The notes under the pieces are model-generated. The model was not told the DNA's origin. It made no database searches and saw nothing but the letters and a program-made list of their open reading frames with translations. Positions 24,432 through 33,820 of a stretch of 64,000 bases of DNA are shown in pieces. The DNA is from an uncultured Clostridia bacterium. Lineage in GTDB: Bacteria > Bacillota > Clostridia > Oscillospirales > Acutalibacteraceae. The position numbers and the translations under genes are program-made. The stretch covers positions 1 to 64,000 of the forward strand of contig CAMAZY010000011.1 of assembly GCA_945863885.1 (NCBI GenBank), read 5' to 3'. Within the stretch, counting starts at the first letter, position 1; every line of letters begins with the position of its first letter.

Positions 24432-25862
24432 ATGAAGAAGGAGGAGAAACTTATCCGAATCAATTACGACAGAACACAGCCGGACGCCGATAAAAAATTT
24501 TTGTACACCTTGGCGAAAAAAACCATGGAGCTGCCGACGCTCACCGAGGACGAACGGGTTGCGTTTTTTGACGACATTCTGTTTCGCAGCAGCGTCATGG
24601 GTATCGGCGGGTGCGCCGAATATTACAGCACGGGCGGCGACACCGAAAACATGTATGTGCTTGACCGGGCGAAGGACGGAAAAGTGCGCAGTACGATTAA
24701 AAACTATGTGCTGATTTTAAGCTATGACCAATTTTTTATGTCGCTTCGGTACAATCAGGTTGCCGAACGGTTTGAGCTTCACGGTGAGCCGTGGACGGAC
24801 AAGCAGCAAAGCAAGGCGCTTCGGTATATTGAGGAAACCTATGACGGCATCAAGTCCGCCGCCGATTTTTCCCACGCCATGAACATCGTTGCCGAGGAAA
24901 TCAGCTATAACCCGATTGTTCACCGGATTGAACGCATCGAATGGGACGGTCACGACAGAATCCCGTATTTTCTTTCGGAAATTATGGGCTGTGAGGACAG
25001 CGCATACATCAGGGAATGCTCCCGGCTGATTTTTCATTGCGGAATCAGCCGCCTGATGCAGCCGGGCTGTAAGGTGGACGACGTCATCATTTTGCAAGGG
25101 AAACAGGGCTGCGGGAAATCCACGATTGTCGAAATGCTGGCGATGAACGACGAATGGTTCGGGCGGGTCAACGATATCCGGGACAACAAGGGCGCCGAAG
25201 CCGTCAAGGGCAAATGGATCTGTGAGGTCAGCGAGCTTCTTGCGTTCAACACCGCCCGGGGTCACGAGGAGCTGAAAAGCTTTTTTGACGCAAGAAAGGA
25301 CACCTACCGCAAGCCGTACGCCGTCAACGCCGAGGACTACCCGAGACGGTGCATTTTCATCGGCACAACGAACAAGGAGCAATTTTTAACCGACAAGACG
25401 GGCAACCGACGGTTTTACCCGGTGCAGTGCCGGTCGGACGGCAACACCATTCACAAGGAAAAGAAGATGATTGCGTCGTACATCGAGCAGTGCTGGGCGC
25501 AGGCGCTGAGTCTCTACGAAAAGGGCGAAATCCGCCCGTACATAGACCCGAAAATGCGGAAAACGGCGGAAGAAAACCGCTCTCTTGCCGAAGAGGACGA
25601 TTACCGGGTCGGGCTGATTGCCGACTATCTCAAGGACAAGACAGCGGTGTGCACGCTGGAGCTGTGGCAGGAGGCACTCAAAAACGGAAGCTATGCGAAC
25701 CCGTCAAGACGGGACAGCCTTGAAATCGGGCAGATTATGGGACAGTTTCCGATGTGGGAGAGGGAGAAGAAGCCAAAAGTATTCAGTCATTACGGAACAC
25801 AGCGAGGCTGGAGAAAGAAAAGCACAGATAATAATGACTATGAAGAAATAAAAGACCGTTAA
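24432..25862 (+). CDS. VapE-family (virulence-associated E) P-loop protein, orphan
   Basis: A 476-residue protein of the VapE/phage DNA-primase-associated helicase family. Walker A is GKQGCGKST; later motifs are KGKWICEVSELLAF, ARKDTYRKPYA and IGTTNKEQFLTDKTGNRRFY. VapE proteins occur in prophages and satellites and act in element replication. ATG 24432 lacks a good ribosome site, whereas AAGGAGGAG lies just inside the frame (about 24437-24446), so the true start may be a later non-ATG codon. No other phage gene is near, and a mosaic repeat follows at 26040. Confidence 0.8.
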   Translation: MKKEEKLIRINYDRTQPDADKKFLYTLAKKTMELPTLTEDERVAFFDDILFRSSVMGIGGCAEYYSTGGDTENMYVLDRAKDGKVRSTIKNYVLILSYDQFFMSLRYNQVAERFELHGEPWTDKQQSKALRYIEETYDGIKSAADFSHAMNIVAEEISYNPIVHRIERIEWDGHDRIPYFLSEIMGCEDSAYIRECSRLIFHCGISRLMQPGCKVDDVIILQGKQGCGKSTIVEMLAMNDEWFGRVNDIRDNKGAEAVKGKWICEVSELLAFNTARGHEELKSFFDARKDTYRKPYAVNAEDYPRRCIFIGTTNKEQFLTDKTGNRRFYPVQCRSDGNTIHKEKKMIASYIEQCWAQALSLYEKGEIRPYIDPKMRKTAEENRSLAEEDDYRVGLIADYLKDKTAVCTLELWQEALKNGSYANPSRRDSLEIGQIMGQFPMWEREKKPKVFSHYGTQRGWRKKSTDNNDYEEIKDR

Positions 25863-26039
25863 AAGTAGACTTTGTAAGGGACTTTGTAAGTGCGATAAAC
25901 CCTTATAAATAGAGGGATTTCAGCACTTCTCTTACAAACATTACATAAATTTCCGAAAAGTCGGACAGAGAAACAGAAAATAAATATAGGAAAACTTTGT
26001 TATGTTTGTAAGTAGGGGAGACTGCGTGTGGTCGCCCGG

Positions 26040-26520
26040 GTTTTGTTCCTTTGTTACATTTTCGCTATCGCCGGACAGACGCATACCGCCGCCGGAAAGG
26101 TGGCGCAGGAGAGGAACCGGGCGGCAGAGGGAAGGAAGAAACCCCTCTGACGGCTGACGCCGCCATCTCCCCTTTCAGGGGAGAAAATATGCTATCAAGT
26201 CCGATATAAAGGGATTCTCCCCTGAAAGGTTATTCCCCTGTTAGGGGAAATGTCTGCGAAAGCAGACAAAAGGGTGCCCGTTTCCGGAGGAAAAGATGTC
26301 ACGAAGTGACAGAGGGGTCACAAGGCGGCCGGGTGCGGCGAAGCCGCACGTTTTGCGTGCCGTCGGCACGCAAAACACAAAGCCGTCCGGCTTTGTCGGC
26401 CGCCGCCCCGCCTCCGGCTGTATTTTCCCCGAAGCCGCACGACTTCCCTCCGCTTATAATCTACAAGCTTCCCGTCACGAAAAAGGCTGCTCCGCGGTGG
26501 AACAGCCTTTTGTTATTTCG
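26040..26520 (+). repeat. mosaic hairpin repeat, copy 4
   Basis: Begins TTACATTTTCGCTATCGCC like copy 3, then different blocks (CTCCCCTGAAAGG, GTCTGCGAAAGCAGAC, GTCACGAAGTGAC) before the shared core (about 26321-26480) of GGTGCGGCGAAGCCGCAC, GCGTGCC-GGCACGC and AAAGCCGTCCGGCTTT hairpins. The AT-rich tail is absent. The 180 bp between the VapE stop and this repeat hold direct repeats of ACTTTGTAAG and no gene. Confidence 0.88.
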
Positions 26521-26539
26521 TGGGTAAACCTGCGACCGC

Positions 26540-26622
26540 CATATGCCGCAGGCATATATCATACGGCTCGCCGTATTTCACAGCGCTCTGCGCTATATCA
26601 CACGCCGCAAGGCGTATATCAT
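26540..26622. repeat. hairpin array D (four stem-loops with ATATCAT/ATATCAC spacers)
   Basis: Stem-loops ATATGCC-gca-GGCATAT, ACGGC-tc-GCCGT, AGCGC-tct-GCGCT and ACGCC-gcaa-GGCGT are separated by seven-base spacers ATATCAT, ATTTCAC and ATATCAC. It abuts the proS stop codon at 26623. Related to the arrays at 33821, 47019 and 48719. Confidence 0.85.
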
Positions 26623-28068
26623 TTAATACGCTTTTCCCCAGTAGACAAGGTGTTTTGCCGGTTTTCCGCAGCATACGCAGGTGTCGGAAACCACTTCCTG
26701 CTCTAAGGGCATACAGCGTGAGCCGACGCCCGTAACCTCTTTGACCTTGTCTTCGCACGCTTCGTCGCCGCACCACATCGCCTTGATGAAGCCGTCGCCG
26801 TTCTTTTCGAGTGCTTCGGTGATTTCGTCAAGCGTCTTGCAGGTGTAGGTTCTTCTTTCGCGGTTTTCGAGCGCATTCCGGTACAGGGCGTCATGTACTT
26901 CGCAAAGCTTCGCCTTGACGCTGTCGGCAAGTCCGTCGAGCGAAACGAAAGTCTTTTCCCGGTTGTGACGGGTGACGAGTACACACTGATTGTTTTCGAT
27001 ATCACGGGGGCCGAGCTCGATTCTGACGGGCACGCCTTTCATTTCGTATTCCGAGAACTTCCAGCCGGGACTGTTGTCACTGTCGTCCAGCTTGACACGG
27101 ATTCCTGCCTTTTCAAGTTCAGCCTTGACTGCGTTCGCCTTGTCAAGAACACCGGGCTTGTGCTGAGCGACCGGAATGATGATCGCCTGAATGGGAGCCA
27201 CGGCAGGCGGAAGCACAAGTCCGTTGTTGTCGCCGTGGGTCATGATGATTGCGCCGATGAGCCGTGTTGTCACGCCCCATGAGGTCTGATGCGGATATTC
27301 GAGCTTGTTTTCCTTGCTCTGATACTGAATGCCGAACGCTTTGGCAAAGCCGTCGCCGAAATAGTGGGAGGTTCCTGCCTGAAGCGCCTTGCCGTCATGC
27401 ATGAGTGCTTCAATGGCGTAGGTCGAAACCGCACCGGCGAACTTGTCGCTTTCGGTTTTCTTGCCCTGAATGACGGGCATGGCAAGCGAATCTTCACAGA
27501 ATTTTGTGTAGACGCCGAGCATTCTTTCGGTTTCCTCGATCGCCTCCTTAGCGGTGGCATGAATGGTGTGACCCTCCTGCCAGAGGAATTCACGGCTCCG
27601 AAGGAACGGTCTTGTCGTCTTTTCCCAACGGACAACGCTCACCCATTGGTTATAAAGCTTCGGCAAATCTCTGTGCGAATGCACAATGTTGGCGTAATGC
27701 TCACAGAAAAGCGTTTCCGACGTCGGACGGACGCAAAGTCTTTCTTCAAGCTTTTCGTTTCCGCCGTGGGTGACCCATGCGACCTCGGGCGCAAAGCCTT
27801 CAACGTGATCCTTTTCCTTTTGAAGAAGGCTTTCGGGAATGAACATCGGCATGCAGACGTTTTCGTGTCCGGTTGCCTTGAACATGCCGTCAAGGATTTT
27901 CTGCATATTTTCCCATATTGCGTAGCCGTACGGACGGATGACCATACAGCCCTTTACGCTTGTGTATTCGATAAGCTCCGCCTTTTTGACGATATCGGTG
28001 TACCATTTGGCGAAGTCCTCTTCCATGGAAGTGATATCTTCCACCATCTTTTTTTGTTCAGCCATCAT
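26623..28068 (-). CDS. proS: prolyl-tRNA synthetase (archaeal/eukaryotic-like type)
   Basis: A 481-residue class II synthetase lacking the bacterial editing insertion. Motifs: [37 protein letters not shown], motif 2 [16 protein letters not shown] with [16 protein letters not shown], motif 3 about [14 protein letters not shown]. The C-terminus carries a zinc-like CGDEACE ... CVCCGKPA and ends in KAY, typical of this type. It charges tRNA-Pro. GAAAGGA precedes the double ATG at 28068/28065. Separated from upstream ileS by a partial mosaic repeat. Confidence 0.95.
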   Translation of the reverse strand: MMAEQKKMVEDITSMEEDFAKWYTDIVKKAELIEYTSVKGCMVIRPYGYAIWENMQKILDGMFKATGHENVCMPMFIPESLLQKEKDHVEGFAPEVAWVTHGGNEKLEERLCVRPTSETLFCEHYANIVHSHRDLPKLYNQWVSVVRWEKTTRPFLRSREFLWQEGHTIHATAKEAIEETERMLGVYTKFCEDSLAMPVIQGKKTESDKFAGAVSTYAIEALMHDGKALQAGTSHYFGDGFAKAFGIQYQSKENKLEYPHQTSWGVTTRLIGAIIMTHGDNNGLVLPPAVAPIQAIIIPVAQHKPGVLDKANAVKAELEKAGIRVKLDDSDNSPGWKFSEYEMKGVPVRIELGPRDIENNQCVLVTRHNREKTFVSLDGLADSVKAKLCEVHDALYRNALENRERRTYTCKTLDEITEALEKNGDGFIKAMWCGDEACEDKVKEVTGVGSRCMPLEQEVVSDTCVCCGKPAKHLVYWGKAY

Positions 28069-28090
28069 GATTTTCCTTTCAAATTATGCT

Positions 28091-28279
28091 TTTCAATAAT
28101 AATCTTCCGTTTTTCCGTCACAGAAAAGCCGTTTCTGCGGCCGCCGGCTGACCTTTGGCACAAAGGAAACCCGCGACCGCAACTATTCACTATTCATTAT
28201 TCATTATTCACTAAAACAGCTTCCTGCCCGGGCAGTTGTGTATAAACTTAGCACAAGCCCGCCCGGGAGTGGTGTCGTC
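28091..28279 (+). repeat. mosaic hairpin repeat, partial copy 5
   Basis: Only the right part of the family: CCGTCACAGAAAAGCCGTTT, CCCGCGACCGCAACTATTCA, the TATTCATTATTCATTATTCA tail and a GCACAAGCCCGCCCGGGAGT end with TCGTCTTACGAC. It fills the ileS-proS gap. Confidence 0.75.
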
Positions 28280-31200
28280 TTACGACTTCTTAACGCTGAT
28301 CGTCACCTTTGCGTCCGCCGCTTCGCAGTCCTTGGTGTAGTCGGCATTATCCATCGCTTCGCCGACAAGAAGCTCGTCGGCAAGAAGCTCTTCGGCCATA
28401 TACGCCTTGTTTTCGGTAAGTGTCGAAAGGACAAAGTCGCTGTCGGAAGCGATTGCCATAATAACTCTCTGCTCAACCTCGTAGCCGGCTTCCTTTCTGA
28501 CAAGCTGGCACTGACGGACAACGTCTCTGACGGTACCCTCTTTGATAAGCGCATCGGTCAGAACAACATCAAGCGCCACAACGGTCTTGTTCTGACACTC
28601 GGCGGATACGATACCCTCTTTTGTCTTCGACATGACGGTGAAGATTGCCGGGTCGTAAGCCTCGTCAAAGCCTTTGACAAGTACTTTTTCGCCGTTCTGA
28701 GCGGCTTTCGTGTATGCAGCCATTTCGTCGGCTGTTGCCGATTCAAGAGCCTGCTTCATCTTGTTGACGTTCTGCTTGAGAACGGCACCGGCGGCACGGA
28801 AGTTGACGGTCAGGTAGCTGTCTTCAAGCTGCGCCTTATCCTTGACGGGAACAAGCTCTTTAATATTCAGCTCGTCAAGAATGTTCTTTTCGAACACCTT
28901 GATTTTTTCGATTTCCTTGTCGTCAGCGCAGACATAGAGCTTCGAAAGCGGCTGACGAACCTTGATCTGATGCTCGTTGCGAAGTCTCATCGCTACGGCG
29001 ATAATGTCTCTTGCGTCGGCGGTCTGAGAAATGATACCGTCGTCCTCAAAGCCGGGGATTACTTCCGGCCAGTCGCTCAGGTGAACAGAAAGCTCACTTG
29101 ACGGAAGAACACGGCGGGTCAGATTCTGCCAGATGCTTTCGGTCATGAACGGAATAATCGGTGCCATGACCTTGACGCAGGCGTTGATGGCGTTGAACAG
29201 CGTCCAGTACGCAATCATCTTATCCTTTTCGTCGCCTGTTTTCCAGAAGCGGCGGCGGTTGGTACGGATGTACCAGTTCGAAATATCGTCAACAAAGATT
29301 TCGAAATCCTTGATTACGTTATAAGCCTTGAAGTCGTCCATCTGAGCGGTCGCCTTTTTGATGAACTCGTTCGTTCTTGTGACAAGCCACTTGTCGGTGA
29401 CGGTCATCGCGCTCTTGTCGGGGGTGTAGCCCTCAAAATTCGGCTTGTCGATTCTTGCGTAGGTTTCAAAGAACGTGTAAGTGTTCCAGAAAGAAAGGAG
29501 CTTTCTTCTTGCCTCGTCGCCGAGGTTGTAGCCGAAGCGGACGTCGTTTGCGACCGGGGCGCCGGCGTACATATACCGGACGGTATCCGCACCGATTTTT
29601 TCCGCCGCTTCGTCAAAGCGGATCATGAAGCCGGTTTTCGAAAATTTCGAGCCGTCCTCGGCAACCACGCTGCTGTGGCAAAGAACACGCTCATACGGTG
29701 CTCTGTCCTCAAGTACGGTGCTCATGAACAGCATCGAATAGAACCAGAGACGAACCTGCTCACGCATTTCAACGACCCATTCGGCCGGGTAGTTCTTTTT
29801 CCATTCCTCTTTATCGGTGAAGTAGCCCGTAGTCGAGAACGGAACGATACCGGCGTCAAGCCATACGTCGCCGATTTCGCTGATACGCTGGACTTCAGAG
29901 CCGCACTTCGGGCACTTGATTTTCACTTCGTCAATCCACGGTCTGTGAAGCTCGGGAAGTGCGTCCACCTTGGCCGGGTCAACAGCGAGCTTCCGAAGTT
30001 CTTCTTTACTGCCGACAACATGAACGTTGCCGCAGTCGGGGCAGACATAAAACGGAAGCGGCATACCGTAGTAACGCTTACGGGAGATATTCCAGTCGCC
30101 CATGTTATTCAGCCAGTCAATCATTCTCTTGCCGTTCGATTCCGGCTCCCATTTAACGGAGGAAGCCGCCTTGATGAGTCTCGGCTTTAATTCGTCCGTT
30201 CTGATGTACCATGCCGGAACAAGACGGAAAATAACCTCGCTCTTACAACGCCAGCATACCGGGTAGCTGTGCTCGATCGGCATAACCTTGTAAAGCTTGT
30301 TTCTCTTTTCAAGCTCGTCGAAAACCTCGGGAGCGATTTTGGCGCTGTCCTTGCCGGTCATGAAGCCGAAGCCCTTCAGGAAGATACCCATATCGTCAAC
30401 GGGCATCACCTCGGGCAGGCCGATACGCTTGCCAAGCTCGTTATCTTCGACACCGCAGCCCGGAGCGATATGAACGACGCCCGTACCCTCTTCGGCGTCA
30501 ACGTCCTCCCAGGCGACGATTTTATGGTCAACGTCCTTTTGTGCGTCAAGCTCCGGGAAGCAGGTTTCATAAGACAGTCCGACAAGCTCACTGCCTTTGA
30601 GCATACGGAGCACTTCGAGCTTGTCCTCGCCTAAGTGCTTGATAGCGTTCTTGGCAAGGAACAGCGTGTCGCTGTCACTCTTGATTTTCACTTCAACGTA
30701 GTCGATGTCGGGATTGACGGCAAGGGCAACGTTCGACGAAAGCGTCCACGGCGTGGTTGTCCAGACAAGAATCTTCGAATTTGTACCGACAATCGGAAGC
30801 TTGAAGAAAACCGAATTGTGGGTGATGTTCTTGTAAGAGCCGGTCATTTCGTGCTCGGAAAGGGAGGTCCCGCACCGCGGGCACCACGGCATCGGCTTGT
30901 ATTCACGCTGAATCCAGCCGTTGTCGTCACAGACCTTCAGGAAATGCCAGATACCCTCGATATTCTGGTCGGTGTTGGTGTAATAGGAGTTGTCCCACTG
31001 CATCCACTGACCGAGCCGTTTGGACTGATCGGCGATGATGCCCGAGAAATGCTTGACACGGTCAACGCACTTTTTTGTGAAGTTATCCATGCCGTAGTTT
31101 TCGATGTCCTTTTTGGTCTTGAAGCCAAGCTCTTTTTCAACCTCAACCTCGACCCAGAGACCCTGGGAGTCGAAGCCGTTCTGACAGCGGCAGTCGTAGC

Positions 31201-31423
31201 CTCTCATGTATTTATAGCGGATGAAGGTATCCTTGAGCGTTCTGCCCCATGCGTGGTGGATACCCATCGGATTGTTGGCGGTAATCGGTCCGTCAATAAA
31301 ACGGAAACGCTCGTGACCTGCGTTCTTTTCCTTGCGCAGATTAAAGCAGTCGTTATCTTCCCAAAACTTCAGCATATCATGCTCCATCTCAATGAAGCTG
31401 TTGCTTTTTTGATTTTCAGCCAT
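28280..31423 (-). CDS. ileS: isoleucyl-tRNA synthetase with a GIHH signature
   Basis: A 1047-residue class I synthetase. The first signature reads NPMGIHHAWG (GIHH at 54-57) instead of HIGH, and the second reads GSKFSKTG (about 593) instead of KMSKS. The CP1 editing region has WTTTPWTLSSN and DAEEGTGVVHIAPG. Two zinc-type clusters are CPRCGTSLSEHE and CPDCGN ... CPKCGSEVQR. The long C-terminus and KFSKT type place it with eukaryote-like (type 2) enzymes. A promoter lies 43 bp upstream, with no room for a T-box leader. GGAGG precedes ATG 31423. Confidence 0.95.
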   Translation of the reverse strand: MAENQKSNSFIEMEHDMLKFWEDNDCFNLRKEKNAGHERFRFIDGPITANNPMGIHHAWGRTLKDTFIRYKYMRGYDCRCQNGFDSQGLWVEVEVEKELGFKTKKDIENYGMDNFTKKCVDRVKHFSGIIADQSKRLGQWMQWDNSYYTNTDQNIEGIWHFLKVCDDNGWIQREYKPMPWCPRCGTSLSEHEMTGSYKNITHNSVFFKLPIVGTNSKILVWTTTPWTLSSNVALAVNPDIDYVEVKIKSDSDTLFLAKNAIKHLGEDKLEVLRMLKGSELVGLSYETCFPELDAQKDVDHKIVAWEDVDAEEGTGVVHIAPGCGVEDNELGKRIGLPEVMPVDDMGIFLKGFGFMTGKDSAKIAPEVFDELEKRNKLYKVMPIEHSYPVCWRCKSEVIFRLVPAWYIRTDELKPRLIKAASSVKWEPESNGKRMIDWLNNMGDWNISRKRYYGMPLPFYVCPDCGNVHVVGSKEELRKLAVDPAKVDALPELHRPWIDEVKIKCPKCGSEVQRISEIGDVWLDAGIVPFSTTGYFTDKEEWKKNYPAEWVVEMREQVRLWFYSMLFMSTVLEDRAPYERVLCHSSVVAEDGSKFSKTGFMIRFDEAAEKIGADTVRYMYAGAPVANDVRFGYNLGDEARRKLLSFWNTYTFFETYARIDKPNFEGYTPDKSAMTVTDKWLVTRTNEFIKKATAQMDDFKAYNVIKDFEIFVDDISNWYIRTNRRRFWKTGDEKDKMIAYWTLFNAINACVKVMAPIIPFMTESIWQNLTRRVLPSSELSVHLSDWPEVIPGFEDDGIISQTADARDIIAVAMRLRNEHQIKVRQPLSKLYVCADDKEIEKIKVFEKNILDELNIKELVPVKDKAQLEDSYLTVNFRAAGAVLKQNVNKMKQALESATADEMAAYTKAAQNGEKVLVKGFDEAYDPAIFTVMSKTKEGIVSAECQNKTVVALDVVLTDALIKEGTVRDVVRQCQLVRKEAGYEVEQRVIMAIASDSDFVLSTLTENKAYMAEELLADELLVGEAMDNADYTKDCEAADAKVTISVKKS

Positions 31424-31465
31424 TCTTTTTTCCTCCGTGAAAAATTTTTACAGATATACCGATAT

Positions 31466-31494
31466 ATTATACTATATCGCCTTTTACTTTGCAA
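31466..31494 (-). promoter_or_regulatory. promoter of ileS
   Basis: Minus-strand TTGCAA (31494-31489), 17-bp spacer, TATAAT (31471-31466). The resulting leader is only about 35 nt. Confidence 0.75.
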
Positions 31495-31614
31495 GAAGTT
31501 CACGGCAAAAAAATGAACAACTTGAAAGAACACAGAAGTATTTTACGGGAAATATGATGTTTTGTTTTTATTTTTCTGAATCAGAAACCAATTTTGTCTT
31601 TCTTGTGTCATACT

Positions 31615-31892
31615 TAAGCAGACAAGAGTCAAACACGATGCGCCTGAAAACGAATATTTTACGCACCTTGTTATGCTTTCAGCCTTGCCATACGTCAGTA
31701 TGCCTGCGGCTTCAAGCTACACAATGCACGCAAAATATTCGCTTTCAGGTTCTTCGAAGTTTTAAGCGAGTAAATTTTTGTCTAGACAAGAAAGAAAGCG
31801 GAGAAATGCTGACGCATTTCGAGCATTTCTGCCGCAGTATCGGCGGAAATTTATCGCTTAAAACCGCATCGGGTTTGATTCTCGTCTGCTTA
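31615..31892. other. long three-way-junction foldback (candidate structured RNA or palindromic element)
   Basis: P1 pairs 31615-31642 with 31865-31892 (28 positions, two mismatches, one G-U). P2 starts at the next base and pairs 31643-31663 with 31729-31749. P3 pairs 31759-31777 with 31847-31864 and ends where P1 resumes. P2 and P3 contain further hairpins: CATAC-gtca-GTATG, TTGTCTAGACAA and AGAAATGCT/AGCATTTCT. It lies between divergent ileS and the ceramidase-like gene and ends 30 bp before that gene's start. No open frame explains it. Confidence 0.75.
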
Positions 31893-31922
31893 GACGTAAT
31901 TTATATTACAGGAGGAGAATTT

Positions 31923-33671
31923 ATGAAGAAAAAAGTAATCTCTGTTGTTCTTACCGTCACGCTTCTTTTAGGCGTTCTTATGACACCGGCTTCTGCCGCT
32001 TTTGACAAGCAGGACGTCACAAGCTTTTTCCGTGATGCACTGACAAAAACGGTTGCTTTGGTTGTGGAGACCGCAACAAAGGCACTCAATCTTTCGCTCA
32101 AGGATACGGCGGCGGTCGTCAAAGAAAGCGACTTTACGCTGACCGATTTTTACGCCGGTAACGACGAAATCCTGCAAGAGCCTGCCGCCGGTGCCGGCTG
32201 GTCACTCGGCTATTCAAGCGAAAGCCTTGTCCCCGAAAACTGGCAGGATTATGACCTTTATCTCGGCGGATTCATGAACGAGCTGAACTTTTTCTCGAAC
32301 GATGTGCGTGAAATCTACGACGACATGAAAGTGCGCACCATCGCCCTTTCCGACAATTCCAGCCGGGGCATCAGCGTTTTTGCCACGATCGACAGCATCG
32401 GCATGACGAATACCGATATCCGGGCAATCCGGGCACTTCTCTCTGACTTTGCCGAAAAGAATAACATCAACTCGATCAACATTTTCGCAACGCATTGTCA
32501 TTCGTGCATCGACACGCAGGGACTTTGGACAAAGACCTTGCCGAAGCTTCCGCTGAATATCGCCGGCGCACTTTTAGGCGTTGAAAATCTCAAGCAGGGA
32601 ACCGACCCGGAATACATGGAGTTTCTTTCCGAACGGGTCAGAAAGAGCATTGAAACGGCTGTCAATTCCATGGAAAAAGGCGAAATGACCTTTGCTCAAA
32701 AGGATCTCGGCGAAGAATACTTCAATAACAAAAACCGCACGACTGCAACGGCTTTGATGACCGATCTTACAAGATTTGCGTTTTATCCGTACAACAAGTC
32801 CGTCGCTCCGACGATTATCGCCAACATGGCGGCTCACCCCGACATCGTCGGTCTTGCCGTCGAAAACGACAGCGCAAAGGGACACGCTCTTTCGGGCGAC
32901 TACGTTTACTATATCGGCGAAACGCTCAACAAGGCCGGCTACAACTTCATGTTCTTCAACGGCGCCATCTGCGGAATCTACATCGGCAGAGAACCGGCAC
33001 TTGACGGCATCGAAACACAAAAGAGAGTCGAAATTTCTCAGCGTTACGGACGTGAAATCGGCAAGATTCTTCTTGCGATGACAAAGACGCTCGACGAAAT
33101 CAAGAGAGACGATTTTCTCATGAACACAACCGACACGCCCGAACAGATGGCAGGCGAGGACTACACCTTATGGTACGAAAACTGGGAGCCGGTCGAGGAA
33201 ACCGCCGTCAAGCCGCTTTTGAATGTCAGAGTGAAGTCCGTCCGGGTCAACGTCACGAACAATCTGATTATTTCCGCCGGAAAGACAAGGCTTGTCAACC
33301 ATACGATGATTAAGGACAACGCCGGCAAGTATTATGTTTCGACCGAAATCGGCTTTGTTCAGATCGGCGACCAGAAAATCGCCATGGTTCCGGGCGAAAT
33401 GAGTCAGGATCTTGCCATAGGCGGCGCATCGCTCACCGCCGAAGGCTCTATCAGCCACACCGCCTTCACCGAAAGAACGATAAGCGAAATTTTCGGCGAA
33501 GACGTGCTTGTGTTCGGTCTTGCCAACGATGCGGTCGGCTATATCGTACCCGACAACGATTATGCAATGGGACTTCTTTTCGACCACTATCAGGAATCGC
33601 TGTCTCTCGGCAAGAACACCGCTTCGTTCCTCATGCAGCAGTTTGAAGAGCTGAACGAGGAAATCGGCTGA
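31923..33671 (+). CDS. secreted neutral ceramidase-like protein
   Basis: A 582-residue protein with a signal peptide (residues 1-24, cleavage after PASA). The family pattern of neutral/alkaline ceramidase-fold hydrolases appears: GISVFATIDSIGMTN, IFATHCHSCIDTQG (metal-binding His region), NMAAHPDIVGL, LSGDYVYYIGETL and VPGEMSQDL. Clostridial homologues are usually annotated only by similarity; amide or ester lipid substrates are possible. AGGAGGAG lies six bases before ATG 31923. The frame extends to 31437 through the foldback and is not used. Terminator follows at 33736. Confidence 0.75.
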   Translation: MKKKVISVVLTVTLLLGVLMTPASAAFDKQDVTSFFRDALTKTVALVVETATKALNLSLKDTAAVVKESDFTLTDFYAGNDEILQEPAAGAGWSLGYSSESLVPENWQDYDLYLGGFMNELNFFSNDVREIYDDMKVRTIALSDNSSRGISVFATIDSIGMTNTDIRAIRALLSDFAEKNNINSINIFATHCHSCIDTQGLWTKTLPKLPLNIAGALLGVENLKQGTDPEYMEFLSERVRKSIETAVNSMEKGEMTFAQKDLGEEYFNNKNRTTATALMTDLTRFAFYPYNKSVAPTIIANMAAHPDIVGLAVENDSAKGHALSGDYVYYIGETLNKAGYNFMFFNGAICGIYIGREPALDGIETQKRVEISQRYGREIGKILLAMTKTLDEIKRDDFLMNTTDTPEQMAGEDYTLWYENWEPVEETAVKPLLNVRVKSVRVNVTNNLIISAGKTRLVNHTMIKDNAGKYYVSTEIGFVQIGDQKIAMVPGEMSQDLAIGGASLTAEGSISHTAFTERTISEIFGEDVLVFGLANDAVGYIVPDNDYAMGLLFDHYQESLSLGKNTASFLMQQFEELNEEIG

Positions 33672-33735
33672 TATAAAAAACTGAACAGACAAAAAGACAA
33701 AGGCTGCTTTTTGAGTCGTACTCTAAAGGACAAAA

Positions 33736-33777
33736 AAGAGTTAATGTAGCAAAAAACTACATTAACTCTTACTTTTT
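33736..33777 (+). terminator. strong rho-independent terminator
   Basis: AAGAGTTAATGTAG (33736-33749) pairs perfectly with CTACATTAACTCTT (33757-33770), followed by ACTTTTTTTG. Confidence 0.9.
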
Positions 33778-33820
33778 TTGCACTGACACTAAAAGTGGTG
33801 AGTAAGTGCGCCTTTAATTT

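Noticed and set aside
27289..29101. Long plus-strand frames opposite proS and ileS
   Set aside because: They are mirror frames of conserved synthetase genes and show no family features.
31424..31500. T-box riboswitch in front of ileS
   Set aside because: The promoter leaves only about 35 bases of leader and no T-box motif is seen.
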